Source: Motiliproteus sp.
GTDB taxonomy: Bacteria; Pseudomonadota; Gammaproteobacteria; Pseudomonadales; Balneatricaceae
Length of the DNA stretch: 64,000 nucleotides
Assembly (NCBI GenBank): GCA_026196225.1
Contig: JAPHRD010000071.1
Span: forward strand, 1 to 64,000
Direction: 5' to 3'
Made by a program: the position numbers and the translations under genes. Shown in pieces: positions 36,739 through 46,392 of this stretch. The notes beneath the pieces were generated by a model, which searched no databases, was not told the origin of the DNA, and worked only from the letters and a program-made list of their open reading frames with translations. How positions within the stretch are numbered: position 1 is the first letter of the stretch; every line of letters starts with the position of its first letter.

Positions 36739-38226
36739 ATGACAACCGCAACAGTGAGTAATCCCTCATCCAACAAAAATATTCCAATGATGAAAACCCA
36801 ACTGGATTGGGGGATCGGAATCTTTGTCTTTATCAATATCCTATTCACGCTCTACTTGATTATCTTCACCGGTATCTCCTGGGCGGTAATCATCTATCCC
36901 CTTCTTAGCTTGGCTATGGGCGTCTATGCCGTAATGATCGGTCACAGGGCGCTGTTAGTTCTGACAAAGATGGCCGATGTCCTGACCGTCACCGCCAAAG
37001 GCAACCTCCACGAGCGAATTACCGGAACCAAAGGCATGGGCGAGTTAGGCATGGTAGCCTGGCAGTTAAACGACTTTCTTGATCGGGTCGAAACCTTTTT
37101 CAAAGAGGTTGGCACCTGTTTTAGACGAGTCAGCGAAGGCGATCATAGCCGAAGAGCACAACATCTTGGCCTGCACGGCCAACTTAAGCAGTCCCTGGTA
37201 ATGGTTAACGAAGCCCTGGCGGCCATGAGCGCCAATGCCGAACTTATTTCAAAAAATGAACTGGCCTCGGGTCTTCACGAACTCAACACCAACAATCTCA
37301 TCAAAAACCTCAAGCAAAATCAGGAAGATCTACTGGCGATTAACGAAGATCTCGATAAGGTTAGCGTTATCGCCCAATCAAACGCTGAAATTGCGGTAGA
37401 GAACCAGAGCACTGTCGATATCATTAGCGATGGGCTCAGCGCCGTCAACACCAACAGCGAAAGCGTACTCCAGGTGGTCACCGATCTTGGCGAAGACAGT
37501 GCTAAGGTTACCGAAGTATTAGGACTCATTACCGGAATCGCCGAACAGACTAACTTATTGGCCCTGAATGCAGCCATCGAAGCGGCTCGAGCTGGTGAAC
37601 AAGGTCGCGGGTTTGCAGTGGTAGCCGATGAGGTTCGAAATCTGGCAAACCGCACCAAGATCGCTGCCGAAGATGTTTCTGAAATACTATCCCGCTTCAG
37701 CCAACGGGTCGAACAGATGACCACCGAGGCCAAGGCCTCCAGAGACTTTACAACCGATATCAACGTCAAGGTGGAAGAGTTCAAGTCGCAATTCCATCAA
37801 CAGGCGGAATCGGCCACCTGCTCTCATAAACTGCTGACACAAGCACAGCACCGCGCCTTCGGATCCCTCACCAAGGTGGACCACGTGATATTTAAGCAAA
37901 ATGGTTACATCGCCCTCAGCACCCAGGAGAAAGGACCCGAATACCAAGCTGTACAGGTTAACGACCAGGAATGCCGCCTGGGTATTTGGTACCACCAGGG
38001 CAGCGGCCGGGAACTGTTCAGCCACACCAATGCCTACCGTCAACTTCATACCCCGCACAAGGCTGTTCATTATCACGTACAACAAGCACTGTTGTTATCG
38101 GAAGGCAATTGGCAGAAGAATGAAGAACTCAGATTGCAAATTATTGAACAGATGCGTGGCTCAGAAGAAGCCAGTAACGAAGTTCTGGAGTGTATTGACC
38201 AGATGATTGCTGAAGAGCGGAACTAA
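36739..38226 (+). CDS. Methyl-accepting chemotaxis protein with C-terminal CZB domain
   Basis: A 495-residue chemoreceptor. Two membrane helices (about 22-45 and 49-67) are separated by only a few residues, so there is no real periplasmic sensor. A HAMP-like stretch and the signalling hairpin ([20 protein letters not shown]) follow. The last 130 residues are a CZB zinc-binding domain: [32 protein letters not shown], and HKAVHYHV supply the His/Cys ligands. CZB domains sense zinc or hypochlorous acid in relatives. With the upstream PAS protein it probably forms a two-protein receptor. A DM13 gene follows after nine bases. Confidence 0.93.
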   Translation: MTTATVSNPSSNKNIPMMKTQLDWGIGIFVFINILFTLYLIIFTGISWAVIIYPLLSLAMGVYAVMIGHRALLVLTKMADVLTVTAKGNLHERITGTKGMGELGMVAWQLNDFLDRVETFFKEVGTCFRRVSEGDHSRRAQHLGLHGQLKQSLVMVNEALAAMSANAELISKNELASGLHELNTNNLIKNLKQNQEDLLAINEDLDKVSVIAQSNAEIAVENQSTVDIISDGLSAVNTNSESVLQVVTDLGEDSAKVTEVLGLITGIAEQTNLLALNAAIEAARAGEQGRGFAVVADEVRNLANRTKIAAEDVSEILSRFSQRVEQMTTEAKASRDFTTDINVKVEEFKSQFHQQAESATCSHKLLTQAQHRAFGSLTKVDHVIFKQNGYIALSTQEKGPEYQAVQVNDQECRLGIWYHQGSGRELFSHTNAYRQLHTPHKAVHYHVQQALLLSEGNWQKNEELRLQIIEQMRGSEEASNEVLECIDQMIAEERN

Positions 38227-38235
38227 ACGGTAGAT

Positions 38236-38715
38236 ATGATGAAAAAGCTACTGCTGCTCATTACACACCTTGCAGCCGGCTTTGCGGGGTTTGCTCTTGG
38301 CATCTACTTGCTGCCGATATTAACCGCGCCCTCTGGGCCGACCGACGCAGAAATTAGCGTCGCTAAAGCGGATGCTCTGCTCACCGGAGAGTTTCGCAAG
38401 GACCTCAGAGGCAGTGACTTTCTGCATTGGGGTGAAGGGATACTCTCGGTTGGAAGCAAGTTTATATCCCTGGCCGGCAGCGTTGCTCCAGGCCCTGATT
38501 ACAAGCTCTACCTGTCTCCGAAGTTTGTCGAAGATGAAGCAGAGTTCAATCAGCTAAAATCACAGATGGTCCGGGTCGGCGATATCAAGGTGTTCGAAAA
38601 CTTTATCGTTCCCGTGCCCGAAACCATCGACATCAATGACTACGATACTGCCGTAGTCTGGTGCGAAACCTTTGGCGAATTTATTACCGCCACCCGCTAC
38701 GGTCCGCAGAACTAA
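38236..38715 (+). CDS. DM13-domain exported protein
   Basis: A 159-residue protein with an N-terminal signal or anchor helix (about 4-30, ending near APSGPTD) and a DM13 domain (about 48-155): GILSVGSKFISLAG, APGPDYKLYLSP, VRVGDIKVFENF and TAVVWCETFGEFITA. DM13 domains are linked by analogy to extracytoplasmic redox. One Cys (VWCETF) is at the family's conserved site. Placed directly after the PAS/receptor pair, nine bases from its stop, it may belong to the same redox-sensing unit; this is inference from spacing. Confidence 0.82.
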   Translation: MMKKLLLLITHLAAGFAGFALGIYLLPILTAPSGPTDAEISVAKADALLTGEFRKDLRGSDFLHWGEGILSVGSKFISLAGSVAPGPDYKLYLSPKFVEDEAEFNQLKSQMVRVGDIKVFENFIVPVPETIDINDYDTAVVWCETFGEFITATRYGPQN

Positions 38716-38754
38716 CGCGGGAACATTACAGATTTTGATTTCTTAAGCCTATAA

Positions 38755-38798
38755 ACAGGAGCAAGGCGTTCGGTTGGCCGGCACCTTGCTAACCCTGT
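38755..38798. other. Extended hairpin between convergent genes
   Basis: ACAGG-AGCAAGG pairs with CCTTGCT-aac-CCTGT across a GC-rich loop. It lies between the DM13 gene and the convergent Lys-rich gene, but has no T-tract, so it is only a possible terminator or transcript-end structure. Confidence 0.4.
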
Positions 38799-38799
38799 A

Positions 38800-39096
38800 T
38801 CAGCTTTCTTCAGAAGAGGAATCTTGCAGTAACTCTTTGGATCGTTCGGCCACAGCTTTTGGATCATTTTTCAGACGAGACTTTCGTTTTTTGGGCTGCT
38901 CGCCCTGGTTCTGTTTGGCATTCAGTTCTGCCTCCCGCTGCTTCTCAGTCAGAGACTTGGTGCGCTTCTTTTTGGCGAGATTTTTCTGCTTGCGCTCTTT
39001 GTATTCAGCCTTAGCCGCAGAATCTCGTTTCTCCTGTTTGATGGGGACAAACTTTTGTCCAGCAACCGAACGAACCTTTTTCTTTTCCCGTGTCAT
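38800..39096 (-). CDS. Lys-rich hypothetical protein next to rbgA
   Basis: A 98-residue, extremely basic and charged protein (KKKVRS, YKERKQKNLAKKKRTKS, KKRKSRLKNDP), with a short acidic Ser/Glu tail (DSSSEES). It has no hydrophobic core and is likely disordered or a single long helix. I do not recognise a family. It follows the ribosome-assembly GTPase RbgA gene on the same strand, 56 bases away, and the composition fits an RNA- or ribosome-binding accessory protein; YihI, the Der activator, is of similar character but the sequences do not clearly match. GAGAGAAG precedes the ATG. Confidence 0.7.
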   Translation of the reverse strand: MTREKKKVRSVAGQKFVPIKQEKRDSAAKAEYKERKQKNLAKKKRTKSLTEKQREAELNAKQNQGEQPKKRKSRLKNDPKAVAERSKELLQDSSSEES

Positions 39097-39152
39097 AACT
39101 TCTCTCTTAAACTACTTATGCAGCAAACTTCTTAATTCAGTTATAGCAGCGA

Positions 39153-40070
39153 TTATCGCTGTTGTTTCTCTTGCTCGGCTTGTTCTGCGGCCAATTTCTC
39201 TGCTTCAAGTCGTGCGATCTCTGCCAGCTCGGCTTTATGCTTCCACTCCGCTACGTTTTCGTAGGTGAGATGACCAATTTTAGTAGAGCGGAGATCACCG
39301 ACAACGATCAATGCCGCTTTATGTCGGTCAACGATGCCACCACTGCGAAGACACCCGCGACGACGACCGATCTCATCCAATAGCAGCTCTGCTTTTTCTG
39401 GGATCTCTTTCAGCTTAAAACGCGTTGCCAGTTGATCTGGGTAGTCGGACTTCAAAAACTCCAACGCATGCAGAGCCACTTCCTCATATTCCATCACCGT
39501 ATCTTTGATAGCGCCGCTGGCAGCCAGACGGTATGTGGAATCTTCATCATGAATCTTAGGCCACAGAATGCCCGGGGTATCATATATCGCTAAACCGTTT
39601 TGAGTCACAAAACGCTGCTGGTTTTTAGTCACTGCCGGTTCGTTCCCAACTTTGGCAATGCGACGCCCCAGCAAAGCGTTGATCAGGGTAGATTTTCCGA
39701 CGTTGGGAATCCCCATGATTATCACTCGAACCGGACGCCCAGCAGCTACCCGATTGGGCGCCATCTGCTTGCACATCTGTACCAGTTTTTTGACTTCGTT
39801 GCGGTTTTCACTGCAAAAAGGGATCGCCGTAACACCATCACCCTGAAGGTAATCAATCCACTGCTCGGTCCGTTTAGGGTCAGCCAGATCACTCTTATTC
39901 AGAAGTTTTATCAACGGTTTTTCTTTACGCAGTTCATGCACCAGCGGATTCTCGCTGGATACGGGCAATCGCGCATCGAGTACTTCCAGCACCAGGTCGA
40001 TCTCCGGCATGATCTTGGCGATCTCCTTTCGCGCCTTGTGCATATGCCCCGGAAACCAGTGGATGGCCAT
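39153..40070 (-). CDS. rbgA: Ribosome biogenesis GTPase YlqF/RbgA
   Basis: A 305-residue circularly permuted GTPase for late 50S subunit assembly. The order is G4 (NKSDLAD) before G1 (GIPNVGKSTLINAL) and G3 (DTPGILWP), which is diagnostic. The N-terminus MAIHWFPGHMHKARKEI is the family signature. The C-terminal RNA-binding domain contains RRRGCLRSGGIVD. The tail of about 35 residues is Ala/Glu rich. GAGG lies about ten bases before the ATG. RbgA is best known from Bacillus; presence in this group is not unusual. Confidence 0.94.
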   Translation of the reverse strand: MAIHWFPGHMHKARKEIAKIMPEIDLVLEVLDARLPVSSENPLVHELRKEKPLIKLLNKSDLADPKRTEQWIDYLQGDGVTAIPFCSENRNEVKKLVQMCKQMAPNRVAAGRPVRVIIMGIPNVGKSTLINALLGRRIAKVGNEPAVTKNQQRFVTQNGLAIYDTPGILWPKIHDEDSTYRLAASGAIKDTVMEYEEVALHALEFLKSDYPDQLATRFKLKEIPEKAELLLDEIGRRRGCLRSGGIVDRHKAALIVVGDLRSTKIGHLTYENVAEWKHKAELAEIARLEAEKLAAEQAEQEKQQR

Positions 40071-40222
40071 CGAATTATTACCTCGTTAAGAAATCAAACG
40101 GCGATTATACCTTACTGCAGAACAATAGACTTCCATCAATAATCTCTACTTTATCACCGTAGGCTCGTAACAATATTTGGGCTATTATGAACTCTCATGT
40201 CACACCGCCAGGAAGCCTGTTG

Positions 40223-41452
40223 ATGAATAAGGTTTTGGACAGACCTCAAACTCTGCTCGCCAGACAGCCCATTTTTGATCAGCAACTAAAAGTTATCGCC
40301 TACGAGCTGCTCTATCGCAGCGAAGACAGCGATGAAGCTGATTTTCTCGATGCAGACCAGGCCACCTGTGAGGTACTGCTCAACTCTTACACCAGCATTT
40401 CCGATCAAGGCAACATCATACGCGTGCCAGCCTTTGTCAACCTGACCCGTGATCTGATCATTAAAAAGAGCATTCCCAAAGCGTTAAAAAAGCAGGTAGT
40501 GCTTGAGGTTCTGGAAGATATCGAAGTCGACGAGGAACTGATCACTGCTATTAAAGAGTTGAAAGCAGACGGTTTTCGCATTGCTCTTGACGACTACGTC
40601 TACGAAGAGCACCACACCCCGTTACTGGATGTGGTGGATATCATAAAAGTCGACGTGCTGGAACTCTCCCCTGAGCAGCTGAAACGCCAGGTCGAGATTC
40701 TTTCCAAATTCAAGGTCACCCTGCTGGCAGAAAAGATCGAAAACGTCGACAAGCTTTATGAATGTGTCGATCTCGGATTCAAACTGTTCCAGGGACACTT
40801 TCTTAGCAAACCCCAGGTAGTTAAAGGCAAGAAGGTTTCCTCTAACAGCGTTGCGCTGATGCAACTGGTTCAGGAGCTACAGGACCCGAAAATCACCTCC
40901 AGCGATATCGAAGAGCTGATCGTCAAAGACCCGGTATTGACCTATAAATTGCTACGAATCGTCAATTCCGCTGCTTACCATTTGGTGCGCAAAGTGGAGT
41001 CCCTCAACCAAGCCGTTGTGATGCTGGGACTCGAGCAAGTTAAAAAGTGGGCAACTCTGATCGCACTGAGTAGCGGTAAGGATAAGCCTGAAGAGATTTC
41101 TCGGGTGCTGCTAACCCGTGGCCGAATGTGTGAAATGATCGCCGAAGGTATGGGCTATCCCAACACATCTGCGTTCTTTATGGTCGGCATGATGTCGCAA
41201 ATTAACGCTCTACTCGATATGGATATGGACGATTTGCTGGAACAGATCCCCTTGCATGACGATATCAAGCAGGCGATCGGTCGTCACGAAGGAACCATGG
41301 GAATGGTTCTGGAAGCAGCTCTTTGCTACGAACGGGGCGAATGGGATCGTCTACCTGAATTTGAGATCCATGATTCCCTCTATGAAGAAGCCTATCGTCA
41401 TAGTATCCAGTGGTCGCAAGATGCCTTGCAGGCACTGAGTGAAGACAACTGA
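40223..41452 (+). CDS. EAL-like/HDOD signalling protein
   Basis: A 409-residue protein with an N-terminal EAL-like domain (about 10-200) and a C-terminal HDOD domain (about 205-400). The catalytic EAL signature is replaced by YELLYR, and the metal-binding residues are incomplete although LDDYV and LAEKIE remain, so it probably no longer cleaves cyclic di-GMP. HDOD: LIVKDPVLTYKLLRIVNSAAY. CdgJ of Vibrio cholerae has this layout and affects motility. I favour the ATG at 40223 (AGGAAG six bases ahead) over one at 40187. Confidence 0.9.
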   Translation: MNKVLDRPQTLLARQPIFDQQLKVIAYELLYRSEDSDEADFLDADQATCEVLLNSYTSISDQGNIIRVPAFVNLTRDLIIKKSIPKALKKQVVLEVLEDIEVDEELITAIKELKADGFRIALDDYVYEEHHTPLLDVVDIIKVDVLELSPEQLKRQVEILSKFKVTLLAEKIENVDKLYECVDLGFKLFQGHFLSKPQVVKGKKVSSNSVALMQLVQELQDPKITSSDIEELIVKDPVLTYKLLRIVNSAAYHLVRKVESLNQAVVMLGLEQVKKWATLIALSSGKDKPEEISRVLLTRGRMCEMIAEGMGYPNTSAFFMVGMMSQINALLDMDMDDLLEQIPLHDDIKQAIGRHEGTMGMVLEAALCYERGEWDRLPEFEIHDSLYEEAYRHSIQWSQDALQALSEDN

Positions 41453-41514
41453 TATCCGAAATCGGACAAGCGTTGCCACTATTTTACTATGATGACTTTA
41501 GTTAGCTTTTTGTA

Positions 41515-43176
41515 ATGTCCTATCACTTTGATGTCGATCTAATTCGCCAGCAGTTCCCTCTCATTTCCAGCAGCGGTATCACCTATCTTGATAACGCTGC
41601 GACTACCCAAAAACCACAGTCAGTACTCGACGATGTCGAGCATTTCTATCGAAGCTACAATGCCAATGTACATCGCGGCGCCCACCAGCTAAGCGACCAG
41701 GCCACCAACACCTACGAAAAAGCAAGGAACCAGATTAAAGACTTTATCAACGCCCCCAAGCGTGAGGAGATTATCTGGACCAGCGGCGCAACAGCCTCCA
41801 TCAACCTGGTGGCACAAAGCTTTGCACTTGGCCACCTAAAGCCTGGCGACGAGATTATTATCAGCCTGTTGGAACACCACTCCAATATCGTCCCCTGGCA
41901 ACAGTTGGCACAACGCTGTGGTGCTACCCTTCGCGCCATTCCGGTTACCGACCGTGGTGATCTGGATATGGAAGCCTATCAGCGCGTGCTTGGCCCTAAG
42001 ACACGCCTGGTAGCGTTAACTCAACTTTCCAACGCACTCGGTACGGTTACCCCCTTAAAACGCTGTATAGCACTAGCCCGACAAGCTGGAGCGGTCACCT
42101 TTGTCGATGGCGCCCAGGGAATCGTCCATCTGAAAACCGACGTTCAGGATTTGGGCTGTGATTTCTACGCCTTCTCCGGTCATAAACTTTATGCACCCAC
42201 CGGCATCGGTGTCCTATGGGGCAAACAGGCTTTACTGGAAGAACTTCCTCCCTACCAGTTCGGTGGTGAAATGATCGAGTGGGTCAGTATCGAAAATACA
42301 GTGTTTAATCGCCTGCCCTTCAAATTCGAAGCGGGCACGCCAAATATTGCTGGCGCTATCGGACTCGCCAGTGCGGTCCGATTCTTATCTAAGATTGATC
42401 GCAATGCAGCAGCCAAACATGAACAACAATTACTGGATGACACTCTCGATGGGTTAAGCCAGATCTCTGGGATAAAGCTGATTGGAAAGCCAAAACAACG
42501 AGCTGCCGTGGTTTCGTTCACTTTGGATGGTTACCATACCTACGATCTGGCAACGCTTTTAAATCAGCATCAGATTGCTATTCGTACCGGCCATCACTGC
42601 ACCATGCCATTGATGGAGCGCCTAAATCTCACCGATGGCAGCGCCAGAGTCTCCTTCGCGCTCTATAACAACCACGAGGATGTTGCACGACTTTTGGAAG
42701 CACTGGACAGCTTAACGAAGGGATCGTTGCACCCAGCGCCTAAACAGATCTCCAAAGCAGACAAGCAGTCTACCAATCCCATTAAAAACGCCCTGGAACA
42801 GTGTCGAGATTGGCAGACCCGTTACAGCTTGATCATGAAACTAGGCAAAGAACCGTCAAACTTCCCGGAAGCTCAAAAAACCGAACAGCATCGGCTCCAT
42901 GGCTGCACTAGCCAGGTATGGATTAGTCATCAATTCGATGCAACCAACCAACAACTGCAATTTAGGATCGAAAGCGATGCCAAAGTGATCCGGGGACTGA
43001 GTCGCGTTCTATTGGAAGCCCTTGAAGGCTTAACGGCATCGGAGATTTATAACATGGATTTAGATGCCTATTTTCATCAGCTGGATCTGATGCAACACCT
43101 GAGCGCTTCCCGAGGCAATGGAATCCGCGCCATCATCGAAGAGATTCAGTCAGTGGCCAGCGGCTGCCGGAAATAA
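41515..43176 (+). CDS. Cysteine desulfurase-sulfur acceptor fusion (CsdA-CsdE type)
   Basis: A 553-residue fusion. Residues 1-405 are a class II cysteine desulfurase: PLP lysine K224 (FSGHKLYAPTG) and persulfide cysteine C362 (TGHHCTMPL). Residues about 422-553 are a SufE/CsdE domain with acceptor cysteine C464 (RLHGCTSQVWI). In E. coli these are two proteins, CsdA and CsdE, which supply sulfur to CsdL (TcdA); here the tcdA gene lies convergently next door, five bases away, so the Csd rather than the Suf system is indicated. No suf genes are in view. The ATG lacks a strong ribosome-binding site. Confidence 0.92.
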   Translation: MSYHFDVDLIRQQFPLISSSGITYLDNAATTQKPQSVLDDVEHFYRSYNANVHRGAHQLSDQATNTYEKARNQIKDFINAPKREEIIWTSGATASINLVAQSFALGHLKPGDEIIISLLEHHSNIVPWQQLAQRCGATLRAIPVTDRGDLDMEAYQRVLGPKTRLVALTQLSNALGTVTPLKRCIALARQAGAVTFVDGAQGIVHLKTDVQDLGCDFYAFSGHKLYAPTGIGVLWGKQALLEELPPYQFGGEMIEWVSIENTVFNRLPFKFEAGTPNIAGAIGLASAVRFLSKIDRNAAAKHEQQLLDDTLDGLSQISGIKLIGKPKQRAAVVSFTLDGYHTYDLATLLNQHQIAIRTGHHCTMPLMERLNLTDGSARVSFALYNNHEDVARLLEALDSLTKGSLHPAPKQISKADKQSTNPIKNALEQCRDWQTRYSLIMKLGKEPSNFPEAQKTEQHRLHGCTSQVWISHQFDATNQQLQFRIESDAKVIRGLSRVLLEALEGLTASEIYNMDLDAYFHQLDLMQHLSASRGNGIRAIIEEIQSVASGCRK

Positions 43177-43181
43177 GGATT

Positions 43182-43967
43182 TCACTTTCGGTCGATCAAT
43201 TTGTCTACCAATCTGGCAACAGCCACAAAGCCAAAGGTGGCGGTCACGCAGGTTGAAGCACCAAAGCCACTGGCGCAGTCCAGGCGCATAGCCCCGTCCT
43301 CCCCCGTTGTTTTCTGTCGGCATACGCTGCCATCCGGCTGAGGATAGCGCAGCTGTTCGGTGGAGAACACACAGGGCACATCAAAACGACGTTTCGGATT
43401 CTTACTGAAATTATAAAAACGACGTAACTGGGAGCGAACTTTTGCGGCAAGCGGATCTTGGTAGGTCTTACTCAGATCAGCGATTTGAATCCGGGTGGGA
43501 TCGGTTTGGCCGCCAGCACCACCAATGCAAATAATGGGGATTTTCCGCCGCCGACAGTAGGCAATCATCGCCGCTTTGGCCTTGACCGCATCGATTGCAT
43601 CTACGACGAAATCGAAATGCTCGCCGATAAGCTCACCAACATTATCTTCGCTAATAAACTCTTCTTCTGCTTCGCACACACAATCAGGGTTGATAGCACG
43701 AATGCGCTCGGCCATCACCTCAACTTTTGACTGCCCAACCGTGTTGTTTAGCGCATGAATTTGGCGATTGGTATTGGTGATACAGAGTTCGTCCAGGTCG
43801 ATTAGCGTGATTTTGCCAATCGCTGTTCTAGCCAGCGCTTCAGCAACCCAACTGCCCACACCGCCGATACCAACGACACAGACATGTGCATTCGCCAAGC
43901 GCTGCAATCCGTCCTGTCCATAAAGCCGGGCTGTGCCAGAAAAACGTTGCTGGAATTGCTCATCCAT
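43182..43967 (-). CDS. tcdA: tRNA threonylcarbamoyladenosine dehydratase
   Basis: A 261-residue E1-like enzyme (CsdL/YgdL) that cyclises t6A37 in tRNA to ct6A using ATP. The nucleotide-binding GIGGVGSWVAEALART, LIDLDELCITNTNRQIHAL, and a VDAIDAVKAK segment are typical; the C-terminal Cys (LDCASGFGASTCV) are those implicated in sulfur relay contacts. The ATG at 43967 has AAGGA seven bases ahead; an upstream TTG is less likely. It converges on the CsdA-CsdE fusion gene, matching the functional link known in E. coli. Confidence 0.94.
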   Translation of the reverse strand: MDEQFQQRFSGTARLYGQDGLQRLANAHVCVVGIGGVGSWVAEALARTAIGKITLIDLDELCITNTNRQIHALNNTVGQSKVEVMAERIRAINPDCVCEAEEEFISEDNVGELIGEHFDFVVDAIDAVKAKAAMIAYCRRRKIPIICIGGAGGQTDPTRIQIADLSKTYQDPLAAKVRSQLRRFYNFSKNPKRRFDVPCVFSTEQLRYPQPDGSVCRQKTTGEDGAMRLDCASGFGASTCVTATFGFVAVARLVDKLIDRK

Positions 43968-44067
43968 ATTTCTGTCCTTACCGCCGCCTCGCCGTCTATT
44001 AACCAAGGCAACTGCCAAAAACCGGCAATTGTAATGATTAAGCCTATCCTGAGCCAGAAGCAGGGCA

Positions 44068-44096
44068 GAAAAAAGCCGCTTAAAAATTAGCGGCTT
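44068..44096 (-). terminator. Intrinsic terminator after the second chemoreceptor gene
   Basis: On the minus strand AAGCCGCT and AGCGGCTT arms with an AT-rich loop are followed by TTTTCT, downstream of the 44119-45909 gene. The stem sequence is the same as in the acpP-fabF attenuator. Confidence 0.8.
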
Positions 44097-44118
44097 CTGT
44101 AAACGATACTAGCCAGGC

Positions 44119-45909
44119 CTACTCTTTCAGCAGATGATCGGGAACAAAGCCAAGAATAAATCCACCCCAGTGTTTACCATTAATGATAATTGGGAATGAC
44201 AGATCATTCAGCACTTCACCGGTATCCCTGACATAAGTCTGAAGTAGGAAGGGAGCGGTGTTGGAAGCCCGACGAACTTCTGCGCGATTGTTGTTATATA
44301 TCTTCTGGTGACGACTGTTGGCCAGATCGGTTTCGAAATCACCGGTCATAGGATGAGATAGATGTTTGTGGTGGGCTGGAAGATAGCCGTTCTTGTCCAC
44401 CGCTACCGCGTAGATAAACTCCTTCTTCTCAGCAACAAAGCGATCAAAAACGGGCTGAATTGCCTGTTCGTACTGATCACCGTAGCTGACCGTATATTTG
44501 GCCGGATTGGTATTAGGAATCGGTTGGTAGTTCATATCAAAAACATTAACCCCTCGATCCGCTAACCCCTGAATAGTAGTTTGCAACTCTGCATGCCAGG
44601 CCCGTCCGGTTTGAATCATCTGCTCAAAACCACCGAATCCGATGATGAAACGGGATAACAATTCTTGAGTCTCTTCGGTGGATTCTTCCAGGTCTTCCGA
44701 GCGTTTCTGAGACTGGTCAATATCGTCTTTTATACTGCGACTGATCTCAGTGATATGAGTAACATTCTGGTGGGATTGTTTGTTAGTGGCAGACAACTCT
44801 TCAATTGCTGCGCTGATCTCTGTTAACTGGCTGTTAACCTGATCGAAGTCCTGAACCATCTTCTGGAATTGAGATGAAGTATTACCGATAACCTCTTGTG
44901 TATTATTGGAATACTCCTGTATTTCCAAGGTGCCTTTCTTGGTGTTTTCCACCAAGCTGGTCATCTCGGTGATGTTCTTGCCGATCTCCTCAGTAGCCGC
45001 ATTCACCTTCTGAGAGAGGCTACGAACTTCATCGGCCACCACCGCAAATCCGCGCCCATGTTCGCCGGCACGTGCCGCTTCAATGGCAGCATTCAATGCA
45101 AGCAGATTGGTCTGTTCAGAGAACTCCTGAACCATGCCTAGAATGTTGCTGATGTTCTGAGAATTCTGACTCAACTGGTCCACGGTGTCGTTAAAGTCAT
45201 GTACCAGACTGCTAACTGCGTTTACTTGATCCACAACCTGAATCAATTCCATAGAAGAGGTTTTCGCCTCGGTCAGGTTGTCACTATTCTGAGCAGAGAT
45301 TGACGACGTATGCTGGGCGATTTCGTCAATCGCTTGAGTAGCTTCACCACTGGATTGGAATACCATGTTGGCGTATTCCTCCTGCTTGGAGACACGACCA
45401 TGTGCTTCCAGAATCACTTTACTGAGTGTGGTGGAATCAACCGCTACGTTAACCGTACGGCGACGAACCTTTGCCAGAATAGTTCGCAGGTTGGTAGAAA
45501 AGTCGTTGTAGCTCTCCGCCATCTCGGAGATTTCATCATGGGTAAAGTTGGGCAACTTGCCAGAGATATCACCATCCTTCTCTTTGATCGCACGCAAAAC
45601 ATCCGTGATCGCACGAATTGGGCGCAAAAACAGATGGCGCATGAAAAAGATCAGAAAAACACCTGCCAGAATGCTGAATACGCTAACCAACGCAATCATC
45701 ATCAGACTGTCACTGTGCATCTCACTTACTTTTTGAACCAGCGCGGTTTCTGCCGGATAGGCGACCAGAACCTCTTTGATGTTCTGATGAGATCGATAGA
45801 TGAGGAAAAGGATAATGAGCTGCAGCAGCATCATAAATCCAACGTTACCGACGATTTTTCGCGTCAGTGTATAGAAAAACGTTTTTTCTATCTGGGTATA
45901 CATACTCAT
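44119..45909 (-). CDS. Methyl-accepting chemotaxis protein with C-terminal extra module
   Basis: A 596-residue chemoreceptor. Membrane helices at about 19-41 and 70-91 flank a periplasmic loop of under 30 residues. HAMP follows ([20 protein letters not shown]), then the signalling domain with [20 protein letters not shown]. The last 150 residues (after [11 protein letters not shown]) form a separate cytosolic module: [38 protein letters not shown], and a [19 protein letters not shown] segment that looks like a Cache-type sensor fold. Sensing may thus occur inside the cell. A lone gene with its own terminator. Confidence 0.9.
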   Translation of the reverse strand: MSMYTQIEKTFFYTLTRKIVGNVGFMMLLQLIILFLIYRSHQNIKEVLVAYPAETALVQKVSEMHSDSLMMIALVSVFSILAGVFLIFFMRHLFLRPIRAITDVLRAIKEKDGDISGKLPNFTHDEISEMAESYNDFSTNLRTILAKVRRRTVNVAVDSTTLSKVILEAHGRVSKQEEYANMVFQSSGEATQAIDEIAQHTSSISAQNSDNLTEAKTSSMELIQVVDQVNAVSSLVHDFNDTVDQLSQNSQNISNILGMVQEFSEQTNLLALNAAIEAARAGEHGRGFAVVADEVRSLSQKVNAATEEIGKNITEMTSLVENTKKGTLEIQEYSNNTQEVIGNTSSQFQKMVQDFDQVNSQLTEISAAIEELSATNKQSHQNVTHITEISRSIKDDIDQSQKRSEDLEESTEETQELLSRFIIGFGGFEQMIQTGRAWHAELQTTIQGLADRGVNVFDMNYQPIPNTNPAKYTVSYGDQYEQAIQPVFDRFVAEKKEFIYAVAVDKNGYLPAHHKHLSHPMTGDFETDLANSRHQKIYNNNRAEVRRASNTAPFLLQTYVRDTGEVLNDLSFPIIINGKHWGGFILGFVPDHLLKE

Positions 45910-46392
45910 GTGATTTGGCTACTTCTTTATAGTTATGTTTTTTTGATACTAATGCTAGAGATCCAATAGAATCAATGGTCTGACCTATTGGAACAGCATT
46001 GGTCTGCTCCGGTACTGTTCTTTCTTTATTGGCCAAAAAGCATTAAAAATCAATGCAAAAAGTACGGAAAAGGCTTAAAAACGGATTTTTCTCTCAATTA
46101 TTGATTGCTATCAAGTTTGCGTTAACCAAAACGTAAAGCACTTGAAGAGTTACATCGTCTTTATGACGCTCTAATAAGATAGGATAGCAGGACATCGCTT
46201 CACCCACGGTTCTAGAAGAACTCAAACGAATGTATAAACTACAACGGCTTAAATCATTCCTTCTTTAGTCTCATTCGTTATAAGGACAAATCATCACTTA
46301 GACCCCTAATTGAAATACGCCACCCATGTTCAAAACTAGGGAAAACCTGTATTCTGATTAACCTTCAAACACCTGCTGTAAGAGATACCGCT
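45910..46392. other. Intergenic region with inverted repeats upstream of chemoreceptor and DUF2889 genes
   Basis: About 480 AT-rich bases between divergent genes. Inverted repeats cluster near 45963-46020: CCAATAG (45963-45969) with CTATTGG (45985-45991), and GAACAG (45991-45996) with CTGTTC (46015-46020). They lie 55-110 bases before the chemoreceptor start and may be regulator sites. No gene is seen in the remaining part. Confidence 0.4.

Noticed and set aside
39600-40142. 180-codon plus-strand frame antisense to rbgA
   Set aside because: Opposes the GTPase motifs exactly; no family features.
45310-45969. 219-codon plus-strand frame antisense to the chemoreceptor gene
   Set aside because: Lies opposite a strongly conserved receptor; composition reflects the complement of the helical coding sequence.
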